Assembly: GCA_030411725.1 (NCBI GenBank)
Contig: MU839832.1
Coordinates: 1,302,001-1,366,000 of the forward strand
Length of the DNA: 64,000 bases
Source of the DNA: Echria macrotheca
Taxonomy: Eukaryota > Ascomycota > Sordariomycetes > Sordariales > Schizotheciaceae
Reading direction: 5' to 3'
Below the pieces are notes generated by a model that was given only the letters and a program-made list of their open reading frames with translations, did no database searches and had not been told where the DNA came from. Every line of letters begins with the position of its first letter. Position 1 is the stretch's first letter. The position numbers and the translations under genes are program-made. This document shows positions 20,427 through 30,400 of this stretch, piece after piece.

Positions 20427-21446
20427 CGCGGGGGCATCCGGCGCGGATGCGGCGGGTTTGCGTCTTTTCCGTCGCCGGATGCGACCATATGTATTTAATA
20501 CCAAATTTTGCATTTCTTCACCATCGTGTCCTGTTTCCCCTTTGCAGCTGTGGTTGGATTCACGGGTGATGGATTTGAGATGGCTGCCATCCGGAAGCGC
20601 GAGGTCTTGGCGTTGCTTGACAGTTGTCGTCAGAGTCCCCCTTGAGTTGTCGTCTTTGCGTGCTTGCTTGTTGACGTATTGAAACGAGCAATCCTTCTCT
20701 CATATCTCAGAGAACTGAAGTTTGTTCTGCTTCACTCTCAACATTGCCATTATGTGTCCACATTGGCCAGACCGTTCTTTGGCCATCTCCGCCCCACTTG
20801 TTCCTCATTTGAGGCCTGTCGTTGAACAAACACCCTTGCGCACCGCTCTCAAGTGCCGCGGCGGTCCAAGGCTTGCTTTTCCGGCATTCCAGATCCAAAA
20901 AGGAGACGATTTGTTTGAGGGTTGGTGCACCCACCGCAGAGCGATCCAGGCCTCTTTCGTCGTTCCCGTTCCCACGGTATCCGAGCGGTGTGTGTCTCGA
21001 CTGTCGTCGCATGTTGTGTGGTTCCACCATCGTCCTGTCCTGTCCTGTCTCTGTTGACTTTTTCGCTTCTCACGCCAAACTAACTGATCCTCCCTCCTCC
21101 TGTTTCGACACTTGCGCATGCGGGTCGACACCAAGGCGGCGGACGAGGCAACTTTCATTATTGGAGGCAATCCTCCGACCCTCTTTTTGCTAGTGGAGTC
21201 TTTTTCACTTTATTTTCCGCCTCAGCCGGACCGTGTTTTGAAGACCGAAAGAAGAGAAGGAACAGATCTCATCTCAATCTGAAGATCCTGGCTGAGTGAG
21301 AGGGTTTTTGTCAAAAAATCTTTGATGCGCAGCAACTTGTTCGGTCTTGATACCCCAAACTTTTGGGGGCCAAAGTTTTTGGGTCACCTCAAATTTTAGA
21401 ACGGCGCAAACAAACCATCGACACCAGAGACAAAGAAAAAGTCAAA
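20427..21446. other. intergenic / promoter sequence
   Basis: I see no gene. Overlapping open frames at 20707-21193 on both strands lack motifs. The last 100 bases are A-rich and carry a good leader context (GTCAAAATGG) for the gene starting at 21447. Confidence 0.5.
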
Positions 21447-23175
21447 ATGGGGCTGTCACAACTTACATTCGACCCGCAGCTAACGCGGGCCGACCGGCTC
21501 GTGCTGCAGCAGCTAGACAGAGATATCTCGTCATATTCTTCTTTGGACGACGGCGCCGCGGCCAACGGCACACCGACACCGATCAGCGGCGCCGAAACCA
21601 TCTCGGACGCCGAGCCGGTCATCGCCAAGCTCAAAGCCGCCAACGACCCGACCGACGCGCGCTTCGAGCCGACAGTGTTTACGTCGTACGACCTGCCCGA
21701 TCTTCTCTCTTCCTCCGGCCGCCTCCCCGGCTTTGCCCGGCGCCTGCTCTCGGGCTACGTCTCGTGGGCGCGGCGCGCGGTGCGCGTCGAGACCGACGTC
21801 GTCTTCGTCACCCATCTCCTGCTGTACTTCTGCACCACCCTCCCCAGCGCCCTTTTTCTGTTTTGGAATTTCTCCTATGTCCACGCGGCCGTGCACGTCG
21901 CGATGCAGGCGTCGTACATGGGCCCGTACACGCTGCTCAAGCACCAGCACATCCACCAGAACGGCGTGCTCGCCAAGCGGTTCGCCGTCGTCGACCACCT
22001 GTTTCCCTACGTGATGGACCCGCTGATGGGACACACGTGGAACTCGTATTATTACCACCACGTCAAGCACCACCACGTCGAGGGCAACGGGCCGGGCGAT
22101 CTGTCGTCTACCATCCGGTACCAGCGGGATTCCGCCCTCCACTTTTTGATGTATCTGTCCCGCTTCTTTTGGCTGGTCTGGTTCGATCTGCCGCGGTATT
22201 TTTGGCGCAACGGACGGAAGACGATGGCGATCAAGTCGGGGTGCTGGGAGCTGGGCAGCTATGCGGCGGTGTATTTGGGTTTCCGGACAAACTTTGCCGC
22301 GGCGCTGGTGGTGCTGGGGATGCCGGTGGTTTTGCTGAGGGTGGCGATGATGGTGGGCAACTGGGGCCAGCACGCTTTTGTGGACGATGAAGAGCCGGAC
22401 TCGGATTTCCGGTCGAGCATTACGCTGATTGACGTTGCTGTGAGTTTTGTCTCTCTTGTTTCTGCGGGGGATGATGGTGATCCTGCTGGTGCGGACTGGC
22501 GGTGGTCCTTTTAAAGTTCTCACCTCACCTTTTCCTTTTTCGTTGGCCAACACCAAATCATCAAGCTTCTCGTCACCATAACCCGATGTCACTTCCCCCC
22601 CTCAACAGAGTGTCAACTAAACAACCAACACATCATCTTGTCCCTCCTCCTCCCCTCCCACCTTTCCTTTCCATCCCCCTCCTCCTACTCATCATCACCA
22701 CCACCACCCCCCCCCCCCCCAACAACCTCCTTACCCATCTCACACCACACACACATACACCCACCTTCAACACACAACTTCAACACACACAAACAAACAC
22801 ACACACACACACACTAACAAAACCAACAAAAAAAAAAAGTCAAACAGACACTGCTTCAACGACGGCTACCACACCTCCCACCACCTAAACCCCCTCCGCC
22901 ACTGGCGCGACCACCCAACCTCCTTCCTGTCGTCCCGCACAGACTACGCCACCAACAGCGCCCTCGTCTTCCACGACATAGACTTCGTGATGATCACGGT
23001 CCGCCTCCTCCTAAAGGACTACGACGCGCTCGCGCGCCGGCTGGTGCCCCTCGGCCCCGTCCAGACTAGAATGTCATTGACCCAAAGAGCGGAGATGCTG
23101 AGGAGGCATACTAGGGCTTTTGGGGAGGAGGAGATCCGGGTGAAGTATAAGGGGTGGGGTAAGAAGTTTTCTTAG
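21447..23175 (+). CDS. fatty acid desaturase-like membrane enzyme
   Basis: This is a di-iron membrane oxidoreductase of the fatty acid desaturase/hydroxylase superfamily, 442 residues. Exon 1 is 21447-22439 and exon 2 is 22840-23175. The three histidine boxes are visible: KHQHIHQN, YYHHVKHHHVEGN, and in exon 2 NDGYHTSHHLNP; GNWGQHAFVD adds another histidine. Hydrophobic segments (FVTHLLLYFCTTLPSALFLF, FAAALVVLGMPVVLLRVAMM) frame the boxes. The intron splits the enzyme between LIDVA and SNRHCFNDGYH, so both exons are needed for activity. The intron is 400 nt and low in complexity, unlike all others here. The substrate cannot be told; the enzyme would act in the ER on lipids. The ATG at 21447 has a good context; an upstream in-frame ATG at 21363 would add only 28 unlikely residues. 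Confidence 0.85.
22640..22839 (+). repeat. low-complexity C/T/A tract and CA repeat in intron
   Basis: This part of the 400-nt intron is nearly devoid of G and is made of CTCC/CACC blocks, a run of ten or more C near 22710, a (CA)n microsatellite at about 22795-22814 and an A-run directly before the acceptor AG at 22838-22839. It is unlike the other introns in the window, which are 46-79 nt. Confidence 0.85.
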
Positions 23176-23719
23176 GTTGGTTCATTAGTTTTTTGGGGGT
23201 TTTGTGTGTGTGTGGTGTGTCGGGGGTGGTGGGTGTAGGGGAATAGAAGTTAGATACCCCCTCTCAGTGCATCATTCGTGGGCATGATACCGATAGAACA
23301 GGGTGTGTGTGGTTTGTTACATGGGACAAGGCGATACGATACCATCGCATCACACACCTCTTTTCACTCATATAATTGTAATACCCTTATCCGTACCTAC
23401 GTACTGTATTGTACAGCCCTGTAAATATACAACCGCAATCCTCTTCATGACACACGCTTCTGTTTGTTACAACAAGCATAAAAACATCTACCCAAGCATT
23501 TCCATTCCGACACTCAGCGGACCAAAGAAACTGGTCTCATGCAACCGTGGGGTATACTAAAGATACAAAGGAGACTGTGCTGACCCCCTTCCATCCAACA
23601 CGCAGCTGACCCGTTCCCACTAATGTCACTCGAGCCGGCGATTGACACGTCGTAGCTACCATATCGGCTCGTCTCATTAACTCGTACGTCATCGTCACTA
23701 CTTCGGATGCAAGAAGCTC
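23176..23719. other. intergenic region between convergent genes
   Basis: This is the 3' flank of two converging genes. It includes a GT-rich segment (23200-23235) just after the desaturase-like gene, which may carry 3'-end processing signals. No gene is seen. Confidence 0.5.
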
Positions 23720-26206
23720 CTAAAGTTCGTCCTTAATGTGTGCCGCCGTGTCCGTCTCGACCGCATCTGCCGCCTCTACCACCTCACTCGCACTGCTCTG
23801 GCTGGCTTGTGTATCCGATGATGTCTGACTGCCTTCGGTCTCGTGGCTACCCTCCACTGTCGACCCAGTCGCATCACTTTCAGCGCTCGAGCTGGCGGCT
23901 TCCTCCGTCTCGAGGTTGACGTTTGACACCGGTAAATCGGCCGTCCCAGGCACCGAAACCTCCTCTGCAATGTCCGATGCGTCCATAGGGCTGGTGGTCC
24001 CCTGAATCTCAGCTGGCTCCTCTTCGAAAACGGGGAGAGCTTCCGAGGAAGCGTCACCTGTTCCCTCGACCACCACGCCAGCGCCTTCGACGGGTTCTGG
24101 GGCCGCGCTGGCATTTCCTTCCTGATCCGCAGCCGACTCGCCGGCATCCACCTTTGGCTCACCGGCAGTCTCAGCGGTAGCACTTTCTTGCGGGGCCTCC
24201 GGCGATGCGTTTCTGGCCGCTTCTGCCGCCTCGGCTGCCTTCTGCATCAACTCGCTGTCAAACTCGGTGGTATCATCAGCCGCAATAAGCTTCCACCCAC
24301 CAACCTTCTTGAGACGAGCGAGTTCCTTGGCCGCGTTCCCGGCGAGCTTCATAGCCTCATCCTCAACCGCGGCAGCCTCCAACTGAGCAGCTTCGAGACT
24401 GGGGTGGCCAACAATAAGACCTTGCAGCTCGCCCTTCCACTCCTCGAACTTATCCTTGAGCTGATGGTACTTGGCCCAGTCCTTGTACGTGACGCCATCC
24501 ATCCACGCCCACTTCATACCAATCTTCTGAAGGGCGAGGTCTCGGATGTTCTCAAGAATGACAAAATGACTCTGCGCAGCCTCGGTGACGGCTGCCTGGA
24601 TCTCCGTCTCAAATGCCTCCCGCCACGCGCGAACCGCCTGTGCCTTCCCTTTAATAGACACGCCAGCCTTCCGGACGGCATTGACGACAGCTTCCTGGGC
24701 TTCTTCCGGAGTAAAACCGCCCGAGGCGGCATCGGCGTTCTTTAGTGAACCCACGATTTTCGTAATGTCACGGCGAAGGCCGACGAGCTCCGACACCACA
24801 CTTTTCTGCAGATCCTCAAGAAGTGCCTTGCCTTGTACCTTGGCGTTCCGTCGGATCATGCGCTTCGAAATCTCCTTGACCTGGTTGCTGATCTCGGCAG
24901 CTCCCTCCTCGGCTGCCTTGGCATATCGCTCCTGCCAATCCCGGAGATCGGCAGCAACTGTCTCTCGCGTGGCTCGACGGACTGGATCTTCGCCCTCGAT
25001 CTTCTCATCGACTTCGGGTGGCGGAATGGGAACTAGCGAAGGACCACCAGCGGCCAAGACGTGGGTCGTGGCGCTGTCGGCTACGCTGCTGGAGCTCTCG
25101 CTTGGGTTTTCAGCGGATGAGACCTCGCTCCACAAACTCGAAGCAGCGACGCTGCTTGATGTTACGGATACGGTCGGTTTGATGAACGAAGACGTCGTCT
25201 TAGTGCTTGTGGTACTGCGACACGTCAGAAAAAGGCGCCAAAAGATAGGGGTTGACTCACCTCGCCGACATCTCTGTTACGGGTTTCGGGACCGACTTGG
25301 TCTTTTTGCTGCTACTGTAACGACCGAGACGTTTCCCGATCTTGACAAGCTGAGGCTCGACATTCTCCACATACAGCATCTTGACGTGTGGCCAGACCTT
25401 GGCGTCGAGGAACACACATGTCTTATTCCAAGTCCACAAGGCCGACGGGATGGCGGTATTCGTGGTGAAGTCTGACGCGGCTAAATATACCCGATAGGCG
25501 TAGGGAGAGACATATTGGTATGACGGTAGGAGCACTCCGTAGTACGTCTGCAGCGCGTTGGTCCGGCCGATTTCGTAATAAGGACCCATGGTCGTGCGGA
25601 TCGTGTTGATGTGGGGACCCAGATTTCGGTCATACTGAGACTTGATCATTCCCTGGTATTCTGAAAGCTGTGGCTGGACCTTCTTCTCCCACTGCGACCG
25701 AGTGAAGGCCTGCGCCTGTTCCACTCGTGGCGCGCCGTACTTCTTTGCATAGCCCCAGCCGGGAGCAATGACTCGCTGGTCCACGGTGTCGTAGTACGGC
25801 TTGACCAGGTCGACATATGGAGCGGCATAGCTATCGTAGTAGGGGCTCAGATACGGCGAGACCGTCTGCTTGAGCTGGAAGTAGGGCTTGCAGATGCGTG
25901 GCGAGGACTCGTCGCAGGTGTCGAGAGATGCAGGACATCGGAAGAGGATCGTGAAGATGGAATACCATGTCAGAAGCCTAGAATCACGAGTTAGAACCCA
26001 CGCGACAAGAGTTTGTCCACCGAAGTAAACTGGTCCATCCACCCTTACCTTGCAAACAAATTGACGGTGCGAGCCACGAAACCCGGTGACGAGGGCTTCC
26101 TCCTTGCTCTAGAACCTGCGGCATGGCCGTTGAGGGCGGGTTTTACGGCGCCATTGATGGCGGCTTTGGGTTTGGAGGTCTTGAGCGACCCGTTGGCGTC
26201 GTCCAT
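23720..26206 (-). CDS. SHE10/OSW7-like ER protein ending in KDEL
   Basis: This encodes 789 residues in three exons (26049-26206, 25261-25977, 23720-25214) with introns of 71 and 46 nt; all joins keep frame. A basic N-terminus (GSRARRKPSSPGF) precedes one membrane segment (LLTWYSIFTILF) that would act as a signal anchor. Next comes a Tyr/Pro-rich region (SPYLSPYYDSYAAPYVDLVKPYYDTV) typical of the yeast SHE10/OSW7 family, then a long coiled-coil part (residues ~330-580) and an acidic Ser/Glu/Ala-rich tail. The last four residues are KDEL, the luminal ER-retrieval signal, which matches a type II topology with the C-terminus in the lumen. In yeast the family is linked to the ER and spore wall; the role here is inferred. 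Such fungal proteins are often mislabelled as homeobox-like factors, but no DNA-binding domain is visible. Confidence 0.75.
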
Positions 26207-27445
26207 GGCGGGATCGTTTGTGATGATCCAATGGGGCCGCGCTCCAGCGCCGAGTGAAGACGCCGGTGCACACAGTCGCCGAGGGATCGAGTAGTCTGCG
26301 ATGCTAGATTAACTGTGTACTGGGGATTCGAATCGTGGCCGGCAGCCTGTCTGTCAACTCGGGGTGGATGTTGCTGTGCACGCGAAAAAGGTGAAAGGTG
26401 GCAGATGCCGCGATAACGTTAATGGCGGGACCAAGGCAGGAAGCTCAGACGATGTCACAAGCTCCTGCGGCATGTTAGGTAAGCGACCCATGCAGGGGCT
26501 TGGCGCTCAAACAACAACCAAAAACCGCCGGGAAAAGACGTTCTGACGACATGCACTTGTGCATGTGCCCAACCTTGGATCATCACATGGAAGTCGACGC
26601 TGTGTGGCCGCTGTTGCAAATATTAAAACTTTAATCTAGGAAAGAACACAGCAAACGTCATCAGAGCGCGACGGGCTGCTCTTGAGCTGTTGCACCGGCA
26701 TGCCTGGTGCAGAAGCTGACGAGTTACGGTGTTGTTAGAGCAAGCATTCAGCACTGCCGGATGTCTTGTTTTGCTTCCATAGAATCCAAGCGAGTTATCA
26801 TCAACACTTCCAATGCCAAACAAAGATTGTCCATCATACCGATAGTTATGTCACGCCCCACTTGCCCGCCAACAAGCCGCCTGCCCGCTTCTCAGCAAGC
26901 CACAGTCCGGCAGGAGTGCGCCAAAGAAATGTCCCACGCAGCTAACAGATTTGGCTGCATGGCTAACAGTTTCCAGGAACCCTCAGGCCCTGCGGAAGCT
27001 GTCAAGGGCGTTGTCTGTCCCTTTATAGGCCAAACAGAGCGAGCTTACAGAACCTCTTTCCCGCATCTGTGTTAGTGTGCTGTTAAGCAGGTACACTCCA
27101 CCGCTCCACGCAACGCTCTTCCAACTTGCATCACAGCTTTCTGCTATTTTATTCCGCCGCAACCCCATCCACCACATCGCAAAACTCCCGTCTCCCATCA
27201 CAGCATTCCACCACAGCCCCGTCCAACGTCGCAGACGCTCCATTTCGTTCTTGACACATCGGGGAACCCATCGTGGCACCCATCGTCGCATCTCGGCGGC
27301 CTGGCTGATCGGAAGAAGCGGATTTCCGCAAGCCTCGAAGCGATCGACTCGGTCCCTCCGAACCAAAGCCGAATGACAGAATCCCGGCTCGATCGAATGT
27401 CGCGCCTATGAAGCCGGCCGCAACGTTCGACAGCGCGATTCGAAT
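26207..27445. promoter_or_regulatory. divergent promoter region
   Basis: This 1.2-kb region separates the SHE10-like gene (minus) from the Doa10 gene (plus). Open frames here are short and lack motifs. C/A-rich leader-like sequence precedes 27446. No clear TATA box is seen. Confidence 0.45.
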
Positions 27446-30400
27446 ATGGCTGACACGAAGACCGACGACTTCCCGCCCCCGGGAACGGGAACGGCCACCG
27501 TGACCAACGAGCCAGACACTTGCAGGATATGCAGAGCTGAGGGAACTCCGGACGAGCCACTGTTCCATCCATGCCGTTGCAATGGGACAATCAGGTTTGT
27601 CCATCAGGACTGCCTGATGGAGTGGCTCTCGCACGCACAGAAGAAACACTGCGATGTGTGCAAAACCCCGTACCGCTTTACCAAGCTCTACGATCCGAAT
27701 ATGCCAAAGTCGCTGCCCTGGCACCTCTTCGTCAGCCACATGAGCAAATATCTGTTTCGCACCCTGTTGATATGGCTGAGGGGCGCTCTTGTCATCACGC
27801 TATGGCTCGCATGGCTTCCTTATTTTACGCGCTCCGCTTGGTCCATCATGTTCTGGATCAGCGATGAAGGGCTTGGTGATGTGTTTGGGAAGACGAACAT
27901 CATGAGCCGTGGCGCTGATGTGTTTGGCAAAACAACGATTACAGGGCGCGGCGCTCTCCCATTCTCTGCAACCGACGCAGCATCCTTGCTTTATTCCACG
28001 ACATGCCCTTCTAGTCCGCTGTTCGCCCCCACGACAACTCCTGCTGCGGCTGGGATCGTCACGACACTCGGCAGCATGTTCACCAAGACAGCGTACGACG
28101 CCAATCTGAGCTCCTCGGGTTCCGTATACTGGACGCTTTTCCGCTTTGTCTTCGGGACGAGAGATGCCACTGGAAGACTTCCCGCGACCATTTACAATGC
28201 TACCGCGCTCGAAGGAGGACTGCCCCATCCGACCGCTCACGGCTCGCTTCTGAGCGAAGTGGACTTCCTGCGGAACCTAACCCGCTATCCTTTCGTCAAC
28301 CGAACAATCATTACCATCCTGGAAGGCCAAGCAATAACGCTCTTGGTGATTTTCTGCTTCATCCTTCTGCTCTTGGTTAGAGATTACGTCCTCCAAATGC
28401 AACAGCAACGTGATGCCCTGCGAGCCGCACTCGTCGGGGCAGCCAACAACCGCCTGGCGCTAGCCAATGAGCTAGCTAACGAACGCATGGCGCAGCCGCT
28501 GGCGCAGGTGCCCGAGGCCATGCCGCAGTTACACGAGGGCTGGGCCGAACCCGAAGGCTGGCCTGGCAACAATTTTCAGGACGAGGGTATTCGAGGTGGT
28601 GGCGTGGATGAGCATGACGATGAGGAGGCGGTCGATGAACACCCTGCGCAAAATGGGTTCCAAGACGTTGCGACTCAAACTCCAGCCGTCTCTCCGCCTC
28701 TTCCGTCCAATCAAGAACTCGTTAACAACCCGGGAGAAACGGGAGCGGCCACGGTCCAGGATTATTTGAGCATCTACAGGGATGCAGAGGGCGACCCAGA
28801 TGAGATTCGGCGGCTTGCCCGGGAGCGGAATGTGGAGGATAAACTTGAGTACTGGATCCAGCTTACGAAACAAAAACAACGTCTGGATCGGGATGGCCCG
28901 ACCGAGGGCGAGAGCTCGACGGCTGGTGACATATCTGGGCTCATCGGGGAAATGAGCTCAACTGCTCAACCGCCATCATTACCTGCCGCCTCGGGTCCGG
29001 ATTATGACGATTCGGACTCGCACAGCCTCAAGGACCGGCCGGACGAGGGCTCGTCTTCGGGTCCGGGAGATAGCGGTTCAAAAGGGAAAGGCAAGGCACC
29101 AGAGGATAGGACGAGCGTCATCGAGCAAGCAGCACGGGCTGGCGGAAGTCCGCTCAGGCCCAGAGCCAACACCGACGGGCCAAAACCGACCGATACGCAG
29201 CACCCTCTTGCTAACAACAACTGGTCCTTCCCAGATGACCGGTCTGCGTCTCCGGGCTTGGCTGCGGCACAGGGGCCGGTGCCGGGTGATGGGGACTTGC
29301 CCCAGGATGTCTTCGGCTCTATTGAAGGTGACACCCTCCGGGACGAAGAAGCCGACGCTGCCTCGGAACCTCCCGTGACGAATCAGACGCTGTGGCCCAG
29401 CGCCGAAGACGCGGCGACACAAGCTGGGAATCCCCAAGAAAACGAACAAGTGCTCCCTCCAGACACCCCGGGCGTTAATATGGCTCCACCACAACAACAA
29501 GCCGATCCCCGAGTCCAGCCCGCGCGTCGCCCACAAGGTGGTCTTTTAAACTACATTGCCGATTTCATGTGGCAAGGGGTTGAAGAGATTGACCCCGCGG
29601 AACTCGCTGCTGTCAACCTTCTCGATGAATTCGGCAATGAGGACGCCGGTCTGGACGACTTCTTCCAAATGGAAGGAGACCAAGAAGACATGGAAGCCGC
29701 GCTCGACGCGGGTCTCGACCTCGAAGCTGTTGATGAGGCCGAGGAGCTCGAAGGCATCCTAGAACTGCTTGGCGTGCGTGGTCCACTGGCGGGTCTCTTC
29801 CAGAACGGGATATTCTGCGCCGTCCTCGTCTGTAGCTCCATTTTCTTGGGTGTGTTCCTGCCGTATAACTTCGGCCGCATCACGCTCTGGATGGTAGCCA
29901 ACCCTATCCGCCTCGTACGCCTAATTTTCAGCCTCTCCAAGCTCATCCAAGACTTTGCCGTCGCCGTCTTCTCCATAGTGGTATGGCCTTTGTTTGGATC
30001 CATGCGGTTCTTAGCGTGGTTGCTGCGGGCGGACCGGGCTGCCGAATACGCCTCCTCGCTGGGCTCCTATATGTACGATATGGCGGTGAGCGCGGTACTG
30101 AGCATTCGCGTGGGCTTTGACGGCGGTATCGGTATGGTCTCGACCTACGAGATGCGCCACTTCTCGGCCTCCAGCCACGAAGCTTTACTGTCACTGAAGG
30201 CCAATATCGCACTCGCCTTCGCCGCCCTCGCCCGAGTCCTCGTGTTCCCCTTTACCGGAGATTTGTCTGCCAAGGCTTCGGACATCGTCACAGTCGGTTA
30301 TAATGCTACTGTCGCCGCCTGGGATGTTGCCAGGGACTGGCCAGATGTCATTGTAAATCCCAACTCCTGGGTTGTCAACATCAGCCTCCCGGAGCCGGCG

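Noticed and set aside
21531..22592. Minus-strand open frame (353 codons) opposite the desaturase-like gene
   Set aside because: Histidine- and valine-rich shadow of the real gene, whose histidine boxes and splice join are clear on the + strand.
23720..26206. Reading the SHE10-like gene as a homeobox transcription factor
   Set aside because: No homeodomain helix pattern is visible; a membrane anchor, Tyr/Pro repeats and a KDEL end point to the ER.
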